From: Nissolia schottii
Taxonomy: Eukaryota; Streptophyta; Magnoliopsida; Fabales; Fabaceae
Reading direction: 5' to 3'
NCBI GenBank assembly: GCA_003254905.1
Contig: QANU01019038.1
Coordinates: 100,716 to 164,715, forward strand
DNA: 64,000 nt
Shown here: positions 24,906-36,237 of the stretch, one piece after another
How positions within the stretch are numbered: position 1 is the stretch's first letter
Layout of the letters: each line of letters begins with the position of its first letter
Notes under the pieces: generated by a model
The model's database searches: none
What the model saw: only the letters and a program-made list of their open reading frames with translations
Told to the model about the DNA's origin: nothing
Position numbers and translations under genes: made by a program

Positions 24906-25375
24906 ATGAATAATCAACCAAGACATAATTTATGGGTTATGGGTACCTTCACTATATGGAAATTCTAGAACATCGCCACAACCCAACCAACCCAGCCCCA
25001 TGAACCGGATCCAGCTCAAGAGCCACCCAACCCATCCTATCTCCTCTTAGTCAAACCCTCAAACATATTTTCCTAGCTACTTTCAGCGTTCATACCCCCT
25101 TAGCCTTGTTGCTTTCACAACAAGCCCAAGTTGTACAAACATAGGCTCGTTAAGCCCAACTGTATTCTCATTCTCATCACTCTCAACCTCTACAAGCACA
25201 ACTCCAAGCTCATATGCAATATCAATCACAACTTATTACCCAGTTTCATAATGCCAATGCCATTGTCATTGGTAGTGCTAATAATGTTAATGTTCCATCA
25301 TCTTTGATCATTGGAAGCACGAAGAGAGCAGTCCAAAAGTCAGCCTTTTGGTTCGACCAGTTTTGTCCAGCCTTT
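24906..25375 (+). pseudogene. Decayed N-terminal region of the SNF12-like gene
   Basis: The segment starts at an ATG followed by AATAATCAACC (Met-Asn-Asn-Gln) and later reads as a Gln-rich stretch (SQPLQAQLQAHMQYQSQ near 25180-25225) and the phrase GSTKRAVQK (about 25313-25340). SNF12/BAF60 proteins of plants have a Met-Asn-rich start, a Gln/Ala-rich N-terminus and an equivalent N/TKR..QK step before their conserved region. In-frame stops break this copy, so the present gene to the right probably does not use it. Confidence 0.6.
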
Positions 25376-25877
25376 TACCTTCAAGGCCAAGGATTTGACT
25401 CCAGCTACTTGACAAAGGAAGATGAACCCATTACAATCACCAAAGATGCAAATGAAAGAAAATGAAGTGGAAGTTCTTCCCTAGCCTTATACTAGGTTGC
25501 TTGATTTTAATTCAAAATTTGATACGACTTTGGCCAATTCCAACAAACCCTTGGCCTTCAAGGCCAAGGAACTAACTTTGTCTACTCGAAGATGAGAGAC
25601 TAATTCACTATAGTCACTAGATAAGCAATTGCAAGAACATATGGTCGAAATCCTTCTGAAGTCGTATACTAGGTTGCTTGAGTGTGATAAAGCTTTTGAA
25701 AATTTGAACTAGTTCTTGCCTTTCAAGACCAAGGAACAAAATTTGGATACTCGACGATGGGAGAGGGACTCATTACATTCATCATAGAAACAAATGCAAG
25801 GAAAGGGGCCTGACCTTCTTCCTGGGTTGTATACTAAGCTACTTGAGTGTAATTTAGAAATTGATGAAGCACAGGAC

Positions 25878-28800
25878 TGTGATGACCCGTGTCTCAGAAA
25901 GGTGCTGCAACGCGCCCAACGCACTGCAGTGACATGGAGCTAGGAACGCACTGCAGTGACATGGAGGTTCCAGAAACCCTAGCACTATAGCAACATCATA
26001 AGAGGATGAGACCCTTCTCCTCCTATAAATAGAGACCCCTAGGTAGAGCTATAGTTGCTAATTCCCTCAGAGCTTGTAATGTTCCACCTAGTGTTGGTAC
26101 TTTTCTGCTCAAGTTCTTTCTATGAGGACACAACGTCTTCCCTCAAGGTGCCAATGCTATGCCACTCAGAGCTCTCAGTGTAGTGCTCCTTAGTTGTCAT
26201 ATCTTCCAGGTGAGTGGAGGTCCTGATGCATCGACGATATGCTACATTAGTGGATTGTCAATCGATTCAGTTGTGTTCATATATTTTAGTTATTCAGTTA
26301 ATTATTATTTATTTATTGTTTAGTTATGTAATTAATTAATCTATTAATTAATTATTTTAGTGCTTACTTATTTATTTATATAGTTAACTAATCAGTTAGT
26401 TAATTTTTTATTAACTTAATTATATGCTCAGTGTTGCTCGCATGTGTAGGCTAAGGTAGAGACCTATAAAGTTAATTATGACATGACAGGATTTGACCAG
26501 ACTTTCCATAATTGGATAGTAACATAGGTTATATAGATATAAGGTACATTCAGTATACAGGAGCTGTAATTAGATCACCAAGATAATTAACATTATAATT
26601 AAGTGTACCATGTGCATCTTAGGATAATAGACTCAGTATTCATAGTTAACTTAGATCAATTGTATAGGATCAGTACCCCAGCACGAGTCCAACATAATCG
26701 GTAAGTCATGTCCTCAGATTTAGCGTATCCATAGTCTTAGTTATCTAGTACAGTTCCCACGGTCGAAAAGGTAGTTCGGTGATAGTAATCATGATGGATA
26801 CGTCAACCTAGTTAATAATTCCAATATAGTTAGTCAATATAACAATAGCCCTTAGTAAACCCCAACAGTTAGTTTGACGTAGTAGTACCCCTATTCTGAG
26901 GTCATAATAGTTAACTCAGTTGGTATCTAGTAAACCATTAGTAGTCATCCAACAGCCCATAGTCACCTTTAGCAAGCTAGTTATCCCAGCATAGTATTAC
27001 CTACCAATACCCCATCAATTAGACAATACAAATGTAACATTTAGTCGTGCATAGATGCCATGAACCCACGATCACCAGAGGACAGTTAATCAGTCGAGCC
27101 ATGTCCACCAGCACGTAACCTAGAATCAGATAGCCAATATAGTAGTACCCGCCTTAATCCCAATAGTTAGTCAATACATAAATAATCACTAGCCAATAAA
27201 AGTCATGAATAGTTAACTAGCCAAGTTAAGCCAGTTATGTAGCAGTTAGTTAGTACCTCATTCCAGTATAGCTAAGGATCACGAGAAAGTAATAACTGCA
27301 CAGTTAGACAATGTAACCATTACAAAGTATTAAATCAGCACAAGCTTTGTTGTAGCATCAGAGTTAGATTAGGCAATCTTCGTGATCAGTAAAGCCAGAT
27401 CAACTAGTCAATGACAATAAGACAGAGTCATCGTAGGAACCATCAAGCAGTATAATTATCCTAAAGTAGTCACTTATCATAAGATCATAGTTAGCATAGC
27501 CATAGTAGATAATAGTAGTAGTTAGAGAAGCCAATTCACGTAATTAAATCAGTATTTTGTGCCATACCAGTTAGCCAACACCACTAGCCAAGGAAGTCAG
27601 CCTAGTTAACAGATACAATTAGAGTAACTAGTAGCTGTCCATCAGCTGTCAGCCGATCAGTGATAGGTAATGCAAGCCATAATTCTCAGCCTTGTTAGGT
27701 TATTCAACTATAGAATTCTAGATGTGTAAGTAGCTTAGTAACAGAACTAAACCTAATAAATAATATACTTAGTAACCCTCAGTATGGTGCGTAAACGTTA
27801 GGATAATAAACACAATGACCTACATAACTTAATTAAACTAAAGCATAAAATAGATCCAGTAACCCCTACAACCAATAACTCAGATATAATAGAGGATACC
27901 ATTAATAGTAGTAGGTTAGGGTCATATCAAACAAATAGAACTCAGATAGTTGTTTAGGCCATTTGTGTGCAGTGTGTTGTGATTGTGATTCAGTGTAGAT
28001 TAGAAGAGTAGATTGTCCTAATACACTATAAGAACCTACATCTATCTTATTGTTGACACGAGTTCAACATACTCTATGAGTCCCAAATATAGGTTCAGCT
28101 TACCCACAGTAATTTCAGTATACCTTATGGATTTTAGCGTACCCGAACCACAAGGACTTACCTTGGTGAAGCAAGGCTGAGCTTGTACCCCCTTGACTGA
28201 GGATTGAGATGTATCTCTCCTTGAGCCCTCAGTTGGAGGTGGGTCAATTTTGTATCAGTAGTCTGCGTGACATCACATTACCATTATTGGTGATCCGCGT
28301 GACACCGTCATTCGGCTAGGAATGTTGTCAAGATACACTGTAAGACCTCATACATAATTCAACAATCTCTGTAACATTATTATTTTCTGTAGCACAGCAC
28401 CAGTATTGGTATAGTTGTTTAATTACAACATTTCCATTTATCTTAGTATGCTTTCAGAATGTGTATGTCATGCTTACACTTTATATGTATATATGCAATA
28501 TTTAAATATTGTTAGTTATTAATCATACTTCAGTGTGTGCTATGTGCGTTGTACCGAGGTACCCACCACTGAGTGATGAATGCACCCCTCATCTATTAGT
28601 CTCAGACATGTGAGGTCGTATAGTTGATCTTTAGTGTAGTGGTAGTACCAGTCTCTGACTTAATGATGATGCACTGTTTTGTAGGGGAGAATTAGTGTGT
28701 CTATTAGTAGTTACTCTAATGGGTCATAAGCAGGGTCTTCAGACATTACATTTAGTTTAATTTCAGTTATGCATGTAAAGAAAACTTTTCCAATTTTAGT

Positions 28801-28937
28801 TGTAATGAAAAAATATATAGTTTTAAAATCAGTTATTACAATTGTATTAGTTGCATGATCAGTAGTTTCAGTCACAATAGCATTTCTATAGGGATAGTGT
28901 CCCTGTGAGCAGTCACTCCCGTGTTTGGGGAGTAACA
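25878..28937 (+). mobile_element. Solo LTR, 3.06 kb, inserted in the SNF12 repeat array
   Basis: Starts TGTGATGACCCG and ends GGGGAGTAACA, splitting one unit of the array. Flanking pentamers AGGAC and TGGGC match at three of five positions; each is one change from TGGAC, which is what the neighbouring unit has at this site, so this is a plausible decayed target duplication. A TATA box lies only ~145 bp from the left end. From about 26280 to 27950 the sequence is dominated by AGTTA/TAGTCA-like words. No polymerase motifs were found, so a solo LTR is inferred. Its family is not recognised. Confidence 0.65.
25922..26031 (+). promoter_or_regulatory. LTR promoter: two CACTGCAGTG palindromes and a TATA box
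   Basis: The perfect 10-bp palindrome CACTGCAGTG occurs at 25922-25931 and 25949-25958 within a directly repeated 20-bp phrase. TATAAAT follows at 26024-26030. Function as a promoter is inferred from position in the LTR. Confidence 0.5.
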
Positions 28938-29531
28938 TGGGCAATTTAGCCATCCTTTGGCCTTCAAAACCAAGGAACTGAATCCAATTACTCAATGATG
29001 GGAAAAGGATTTATTACACTCATCAGAGAAACAAATGCAAGAAAATATGGTTGACCTTCTTCCCAAGTCTTCTACTAGGTTACATGAGTGTAATTCTAAA
29101 GTTGATACAACTTTGGACAATGTCAACCATCCCTTGACCTTTAAGGGTAAGTAACCAAATCTGGCTACTTAACATTGGGAGTGGGATATATTACAATCAC
29201 TAGATAAGCAAATGCAAGAAAAGGTGTTTGAACATTTTCGTGAGTCTTATGTTATGTTGCTTGGTTGTAATTCAGAAGTTGATACTGCTTTGGCTAATTC
29301 CAACCAGACCTTGGCCTTCAATACCAAGGAATTAACCCCAGCTACTTGACAAATGGAGAGGGATTCATTACAATCATCAAAGAAACAAATGCAAGTAGAG
29401 GGGGTTGAACTTCTTCCTAAGTCTTTGATACTGCTTTAGCCTATTCCAACCATTCCTTAGCCTTCCAGGAACTGACCAATTTAGTTAATCGACAACAGGG
29501 GAGGGATATATTACTGTCACCAGAGAAGAAA

Positions 29532-31631
29532 ATGCAAGAAAATGTGACCAAACCTCTTCCTGAGCCATATACTAGCTTATTTGATTATGATTTAGAAATT
29601 GATACTGCTTCAGACAATTCCAACCAGGCTTTCAAGACCAAGCAACCAGCAAATCGACGAAGGAAGAGGGATTCATTACAGTTACTAGAGAAGCACATGC
29701 AAGAAAATGCGACAAAACTTCCTCCTGAGTATGCTTTCCATTATAGGTTGCTTGATTACAATGCTAAAATCGATGCTGCTTTGGCCGGGTTCATGATTGA
29801 GAAGCAAGAGGCTTTCAGATGCCCCCTCCAATTTAGCTTCTCACCCCATGTTCCAAAAACTGTTCGCTTTTATGTGTTCAACACCTTCTTCAATCAAGCA
29901 AAATTAGATTTCTTGCATGAAAAGGAAAATGTCGGTGAAGCTTCTTGGTCCCTCAAGATAATGGGGAGGGTATTGGATAAAGGTAAGGAACCCATGGCAG
30001 CCTCTGGAGTCGAAAACGTGCGGACACTGAGCCCTTCCCTCTTAAGGTTCTCTACTTTCTTCAAGAGAATCACCATCTACTTGGATCAAAGCCTTTACCC
30101 TAGTGATCACGTGATAGTGTGGGACAAAGATCACGCTCTCTCACCTACCCAACAAGATGGATTTGAGGTGAAGAGGAAAGGAGACAAAGAGTTCACTGCA
30201 AAGATCAAGATTGAGATGAATGACACACCCGAGAAGTTCATGCTTTCAACACAATTGTCTCAACTCTTGACCCTCAACGATGTTGAGACTCACCCAAGAA
30301 TAGTAGCTGCTCTTTGGGACTATGTCAGTTCAAGGGAACTAAGGATCATAGGTGACCCTGACCTCTTCTTCAATTGTGATGCTCCATTCAAGAAGGTGTT
30401 TGGGGAAGAATTAGAGAAGATGAGATTCAAAGATGCTGTTGAGAATTTGTCACATCATTTGATAAGGCCGCAACCTATAGAGTTGGAGCATAGGATCAAG
30501 CTCTCTGGGAATTGCCTAGAAGATATTTCATGTTATGATGTGCGAGTTGATGTCCCTGTTGCGTTCGATGCTGAGGATGTGCCTGCATTTTTGGAGAAGG
30601 GAATGAAGAATTCGAAGATTAAGGGAATGATTGAAGAAGAGGAGAAGGCGATCCGCGATTCGTTCGAGGAGTTGAATGAGCACCGGCGAAAGAAGGCTTT
30701 GTTTCTTAGCTTCGGCCAGGCTCCGAAAGAGTTTGTGAATGCCTTCATTGCTTCTCAGTGCAATGGTATGGACTCTGTTTCTGGCGATGCCAATTCTAAA
30801 GCTGGAAAGGAAAAGCACTACAATCAATCATGGTAAGTACTAAATAGCATTGTGTGTTGTTGGTTCTTCCTAATTCTTTCTATTTTCTTTTGTTAATGAG
30901 GTATGAATGCATGAAGATATTATGCATCTTGTTTTGGCTATGATCTTAATGTTTGGTATTTGTTTTGTTTAAATTTGGAGCTGAAGATATTGGCACACTT
31001 ATGCTTAGACACAGCATGATATCTTCCAAAAAAAAAAAAAAACTGAAATGCAATAAAATTTAGCTGAAAATATTGGCACACTTAGGTTAGACTCCCCCCA
31101 TGAAAAAAAAAAACTAAAATACAATAACTTTAGCTGTTTTCTTAGTAATAGAAAATGTGTTGCTCTAATTCATTCACTGTTATACTTCAACGACTGCCTT
31201 GAAAATAGAGAAATATTACTTAGCCATTTTTTCTTTCAGAATGTTCAACAAAAACCACAAAATTATTGTATGAAATGCAATGATAGAATATACTCATCAA
31301 TTCAAGAGTCAATAGTATGACACCTTATTCTGATAACACAATTCTATTAAAAAGTTATTTTTGGCTCTCCTTTAGTTTGAGAAGTAATAACCGAGCAATA
31401 ATGAAAAGAGAAATAGAAGATTTGACAAAAATGTGTGTAGGCTGTATTGTTTTTAATTCCTCATGTGGCATAAGTATCGCATAGGGCCAATAAATATTAT
31501 AGTGATTTCATTTTTTTTTTAATTTGTGTTATTTTTGTTATATTTTCAGGGTTGAGGATGCTGTGATGCGGTACTTGAATAACAAAACTACTAATGATGG
31601 TGAATCTTCTGCTACTTCTGCAGGCGCCTAA
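29532..31631 (+). CDS. SNF12/BAF60-like SWI/SNF complex subunit (divergent copy)
   Basis: Related to the plant SNF12 homologue (CHC1/BAF60), an accessory subunit of SWI/SNF chromatin-remodelling complexes in the nucleus. Exons 29532-30832 and 31550-31631 join across a GT-AG intron (TG|G codon for the W of the family's W-V-E-D-A motif), giving about 460 residues; typical homologues exceed 500. Recognisable parts: the KTVRFYVFNTFFNQ stretch (residues ~116-129), FSTFFKRITIYLDQSLYP (~175-192), GFEVKRKGDKEF, a SWIB/MDM2-like domain (~232-310) containing HPRIVAALWDYV and FFNCDAPFKKVFGEE, and the C-terminal EHRRKKALFLSFGQ region. The start codon is uncertain: upstream coding sequence is broken, so the first ATG of the open frame (29532) is taken. 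The protein is diverged compared with ordinary SNF12 and may be a duplicated copy that is degenerating or specialised. Confidence 0.75.
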
Positions 31632-32117
31632 CAAATAGCTGTGAGAAGAGAATTTTAAAATTATGCAATGTAATTTTTTTTTTCTAGCTAGTAGTAGAAT
31701 TGAAGGAGGCTAGTGATTCTCCAAAATTGTTTTAGCAATCCGTTTGCCCAATTAAATGGTGGACACAATTTTAGATAAATGTGTATTGATTCATGGATTT
31801 TGGTTGCACTTAATTGCCTCATTTTCTGAGGCCATGAACCATATATTTGAACCCAATTTTGATTCTCTTTTGATCTTTTCATCACTTATTGTCTTTGATT
31901 ATTGATGAATGATGTTTTTGGGAAAAATCATCTATGATTCATGTTAAAATGAACCGAGAACTTGATGTAGTTATGAACAAGATTTGGTTTGTTGCGTACT
32001 TGTTTGGTTGAGTGAATTTAAAAGGAAGGAAATTGGGGGAAAGGAAATGAATTTTTTTTTTTGAATATTTAATGAAAATTTAAGGGAAAGAATAAATAGT
32101 GAAAAGCTTTTCATGGG
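31632..32117. other. 3' flank of the SNF12-like gene
   Basis: T-rich 3' UTR-like sequence; no other feature seen. Confidence 0.4.
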
Positions 32118-32350
32118 ATTTCACTTTTTTTTATTCCCCCCATACTTAGTGAAAATGGAGAGGAAAACTTGTCTTAAATATTCATTTTCGAGTTTACCTC
32201 ATTCATTTCTATCATTAACTAATTGAAATAACATTTTACAAATTTATGAGAATAAAATTATCATTTGACATCATTATCTTTTTCTCTCATTCCACTTTTC
32301 AATTCAACCAATCAAGATAATATAATTATTCTTCTATTTTATTTTCTCAC

Positions 32351-32401
<51 letters not shown>

Positions 32402-32712
32402 ATATATATATATANATTTCACTTTTTTTTATTCCCCCCATACTTAGTGAACATGGAGAGGAAAACTTGTCTTAAATATTCATTTTCGAGTTTACCTCAT
32501 TCATTTCTATCATTAACTAATTGAAATAACATTTTACAAATTTATGAGAATAAAATTATCATTTGACTGTCATTATCTTTTTCTCTCATTCCACTTTTCA
32601 ATTCAACCAATCAAGATAACATAATTATTCTTCTATTTTATTTTCTCATATATATATATATATATATTATTCAAATATACTTATGAAAAACAAAAAAGTT
32701 ACTTATTTTATT
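32118..32712. repeat. Near-identical 298-bp tandem duplication joined at (TA)n and an n
   Basis: The block beginning ATTTCACTTTTTTTTATTCC at 32118 is repeated from 32416 with only a few differences (for example GAAAATGG versus GAACATGG). The first copy ends in a long (TA)n run at about 32352-32414 and the undetermined base at 32415; the second ends in a shorter (TA)n near 32648. A true duplication or an assembly overlap are both possible. Confidence 0.9.
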
Positions 32713-33050
32713 TGCTCTTACTTTGTTTCCTCTCATTCTTCTCCCTCTCAACTTTCTTCATTTGCCTAACACACTCTAAATGAGTTGTGCTTCTATATTA
32801 TTATTTTATTATTATTCAATCCGCTTCTACATTCATGAATATGAATTGCATGTTAGGAGAGGATTGAAGTTTAAAATCTAGAATTTAAAATGAATGTCAA
32901 ACATAGAAAAAAATGGTTTGACTTTTTTTTTTTCAAAATAAAAAACAGCTAGTGTGCGCATTTTTTTATTCTAAATAATATAAAAGTTTCAATATTTTTG
33001 AGTTTAAATCATTTGAGGAGACTGAGTCTATGCACTAAAAAGGAAAAAAA

Positions 33051-33265
33051 TGTAAGGATTCTGAACCTAAAGCTCAGAATAGAGATGAGAACTAAGAGAT
33101 TTTGAAAGATGATGAATAATTCTTCATTTGGTTGAATAAAACTCAGTTATGTTTTGCAATGAATTTGATCCCCTTTTATAATAGTGAGGGATCTAACAAT
33201 GCTCTTGTAGAGAGAACTAACTAACTTAGAACTTAACAACTGTTAAGTCGCCAAAATTCGTAACA
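33051..33265 (-). mobile_element. Short LTR (215 bp), minus orientation, Ty1/copia-associated
   Basis: On the minus strand it starts TGTTACGAATTTTGG and ends CAGAATCCTTACA, with a TATA box (ATTATAAAAGG, 33172-33182). The 16-bp inverted repeat CTTAACA-AC-TGTTAAG is at 33232-33247, about 50 bp upstream of that TATA. Its orientation agrees with the copia RNase H remnant at 34525-34738. No matching partner LTR is in the window. Confidence 0.55.
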
Positions 33266-34524
33266 TAGGGAGAAGCAAATTATGACTAAGAGATCACGTC
33301 AAAATAAATGTTGGTGACGTAGATGGTAGAACATTGGCGACGCGAGGGTGAGCAGCTAGAGGCAGTAGAGATAATCGCCAAGGCTTGCTAGAGAATGGGT
33401 CGCGATAAAACGATTGCCGCGACAAGCGGCTAATCGGCAACAAAAGTTGCTAAAGGATAGCTATGAGAAGTGGTCGTGATGGAGTATTCGTTGCGACAGA
33501 AAATCAAGAAATGAAAAGATCAAAGTGATTGAAGTATCACCAATTAACTAAGGTTTTGACACGACAGTTCAATTACCAAGGTAAAATCTATAGCAAAGAT
33601 GGCAATTCATCTAAGAATTGTCACGGTCACTTCATGGTAGTAATCTCGTATTGGGCTAATCTCGCAACAGAATTTGAGACTTAGCAGGAAATTGTGGTAT
33701 TAGGCCAATCCTATGGAGGGAGCGGTTAACAAATTTGAGCACAAGTAATAATCTCCAATCTGATGTGGTCATGAGGGAAAAATAGCTTCCTACGATCAGA
33801 AGGTAGCATAACTGCTAAGGAGCACGAAGAAGATAACCACTGCATGTCGTGTCACACATGCAAGTGCAATCGGTCCACATTATGCGGACCATGACGATCG
33901 AAAGTGGTAACCGTCGACAGCTTGGGGAAGAACGGTTATCAGAAATGGAGAACCCTGAAACTCTATAAATACAAGGCTCCTGGATTAAACTCGATGTGGT
34001 TTCCTAACAATCCTATCGACTCAAGTAAGTCCCCCAGCTGACAGTCAGCAGTCCTACGGTAGCTCAGTGTACGCCACCACTTTTCTTTTTCATTTCATTT
34101 CCCTGCTTTCCCAGGAGTAGTCGTAATTGTAGCAACCTCTTTAACCTTGACACTACTTTTCTCCCCTTTCTTCACTGTAACTTGCACCACAGTCTTTCGC
34201 TCTGGCAAGGATAGCTTTGTAATTAAAGTCACTCTGGTGACCAGTATTGAATATATTTACATTTTCATTTCTCTCTCTCCACTTCTCTCTTACTCTTACA
34301 ATTCACGCCCTTGTTTTTCACCTGAGAATGCCTTAATTGCTTGTCCCCGTTAAATATTTTTTTGTGTAAGCGTCAGAAGGTTCTTTAGAATTATTTCACA
34401 ATAAACAACAGCTAAGCAAAGCTTAATAACAAACTTTTCGTAACTAATTACAGTAACTAACTAACTAACTAATAGTTATCCTTTATTAGCCCCAATCAAA
34501 CTCATAGCATGTAAAAAAAGGACT
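33266..34524 (+). mobile_element. Unassigned retroelement-like segment with a TATA box
   Basis: A plus-strand TATA box (CTATAAATAC, 33961-33970) and an 8-bp inverted repeat with a 3-base loop, GGTCCACA/TGCGGACC (33872-33890), resemble an LTR promoter. After it the sequence is T/C-rich, as in LTR leaders. Boundaries and family are unknown, and no ORF is convincing. Confidence 0.3.
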
Positions 34525-34738
34525 CTTAAGTTTGTACCAAAACCTCAACATTGGTCTGGCAAGTAGGGATTTAGTGAGAGCATCAACAACTTGGTCATGG
34601 GAAGGATTGTACTAGATTGAAACTTGTTTCTGTTGAGCATGGTCCCTGAAAAAGTGTAGATCAATCTCACAATGTTTAGTCCTTGAGTATAGTATAGGAT
34701 TTGTAGCTAAAAGAACTACATTGATATTATCACACATT
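34525..34738 (-). pseudogene. Ty1/copia RNase H C-terminal remnant
   Basis: On the minus strand the sequence reads CDNINVVLLATNPILYSRTK, then HCEIDLHFFRDH, HDQVVDALTKSLLARPM, with one in-frame stop. This is the C-terminal RNase H region of a copia polyprotein: the CDN..A..L..NP...R.KH.EID.HF.R pattern and the D..TK.L motif. It is cut on its upstream side near 34740 by the next LTR. Confidence 0.9.
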
Positions 34739-34753
34739 GGAGCACACCAGGGG

Positions 34754-36237
34754 TGTCACAATGCTTTTTATACTCTCGTCGTTTTTTATATATCCTTCTT
34801 TGCAGCTTTCAGATTCTCGAGGAATCCAATTGCAGTATAGTGGGGTATAGTCGTATCCACAGAGAGTTGGACAAATACCGTTCTTTAGTTTGTGAATTAA
34901 GCAAGGAAGTGAAGGATAGATAGTTTGATTCTTAGATAAATAAATAAACAAAGTAAAAAGATAAATAGGCAACAAATCAGAGGTAGATTAGGAAGCTTGT
35001 TGGGAATTGAATCCTATTATAGTTTCATGTACTCATGTACTCAATACATCAGAATTATCATTTCTTTGATTTCTCGCCACCAGTTCTTAACTTGTTCATC
35101 TCTCTCGAGCATGAAAAGATCATTAGGTTTCCTTTATTATGCTGTCAATTTCTTGCACAAACTTAACAAAGTAAACCAACATTATTTCGGGTGTTAAAAT
35201 GACTAACAACCCTAACTCTATCTCTAGCAATTAGGTCTATCAGATGAATTGATTTAGTTCTAACTTTATGATGTCGTTCTCACGCGCAACCATGCAATTT
35301 GAAATCATGCTTTAGGTAGCTAGTCTAAAACAAGTATTAAGCGTAAAATCGATTCATGCAAATCATAGAAAGTGATATTCATTAATGCAAAAGTACATGG
35401 ATACAATCATGCTATAATAGTCATTAAAATCCCAACAACAAGAGGATTAAAAACCCATCTTACAAGAGAGAATCTCAGAGGCAAGGTGATGGACGCTTAC
35501 CATGACACGTTCTCACGCTGTCATGACAATGACCGCCGTGCTTCTTTGATCACTCTTGGCTCCTTCACTAGCCTCCTCTTTGTTGCTAAACTAATCTAAG
35601 ATTTGAAGTACAAACAGAAATGAGAAAGAAATGAATTCTGAGTTATGAATTATGACCTTTGAAGGGTGCCTCGGTTCTCTATTTATAGGGAAATTCTGGA
35701 GGGTCCGCTCATCGGCCTTAGGGCACCGCTGAGCGGCGCAGCTTTCTTCACCGTGATGTTTCCTCTGCGTGGTGGCTCTGCTCTGACATTTTCTGTCAGA
35801 GCCGTTGAGCAGCCGTGCGGTGCGCTGAGCGGTGTTAAAGCGGCTGCAGAGTGGCAGGGCGGCTGCAGGCTTGTCAGGGAGGCTGCAGGCTATCCACAGA
35901 GCTTGCTTCGACCTTAAGTTTCTTCAGCTTGAAGGAATGGATCGCTGAGCAGCCTTGGGGACGCGCTGAGCGGTTCTAGTGCTGAGCGTCCTTGGAATTC
36001 CGCTGAGCGGATTCTTCTCTGAAAGCTCTTTTCCCTAGCTCTTTTGACTCTTTTTCTTCTCATTTCATTCTTCGTGGGATTTTTCTTTGATCTTGTCTTT
36101 CCGATGTGCTTGTATCCATCTTAGGAATATATTTATAAATTCTACAAAAGTGGGGAATTTAGTCAGATATTTCATTGAAACCTAAGCAGACATGTGTCAT
36201 TTTACTAGGTGAAATTGCGTAAATATGACACTTAACA
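34754..36237 (-). mobile_element. Solo-type LTR, 1.48 kb, minus orientation
   Basis: On the minus strand it begins TGTTAAGTGTCATATTTACG (36237) and ends GCATTGTGACA (34754). A TATA box is present (35678-35691). Upstream of it sit eight copies of the CGCTGAGCGG-type motif. Flanking bases show no target duplication, and the element joins two different older elements, so one end may have been rearranged. It contains no credible ORF. Confidence 0.65.
35678..36011 (-). promoter_or_regulatory. LTR promoter with palindromic CCGCTGAGCGG array
   Basis: Minus-strand TATA (CCCTATAAATAGAG, 35678-35691) preceded upstream (higher coordinates) by near-palindromes at about 35705, 35725, 35793, 35822, 35942, 35963, 35980 and 36000. 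The best copies fit CCGCTSAGCGG, whose halves are exact inverted repeats around one central base. Confidence 0.6.

Larger units (their letters stand above)
25376..29628 (+). repeat. Eight decayed tandem copies of a SNF12 coding segment (~165-180 bp each)
   Basis: The anchor CCTTCAAGRCCAAGGA recurs at about 25378, 25555, 25719, 28961, 29138, 29315, 29461 and 29629. Each is followed by phrases such as GGGATTCATTACA, AAGCAAATGCAAGAAAA, CTTCTTCCTGAGTC, TATACTAGGTTGCTTGA and GATACTGCTTTGGCCAATTCCAACCA. The last, open copy is part of the live ORF and encodes RRKRDSLQLLEKHMQEN...RLLDYNAKIDAALA, equivalent to the segment that follows the Gln-rich region in SNF12 proteins. Earlier copies hold stops and frameshifts. 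The series is interrupted by the LTR at 25878-28937. Confidence 0.85.

Noticed and set aside
32265..32447. ORF through the (TA)n run and the n
   Set aside because: Tyr/Ile repeat artefact including an undetermined base.
34754..36237. Target-site duplication for the 1.48-kb LTR
   Set aside because: Flanks AGGGG and CTCAC do not match; the element is kept but without this support.
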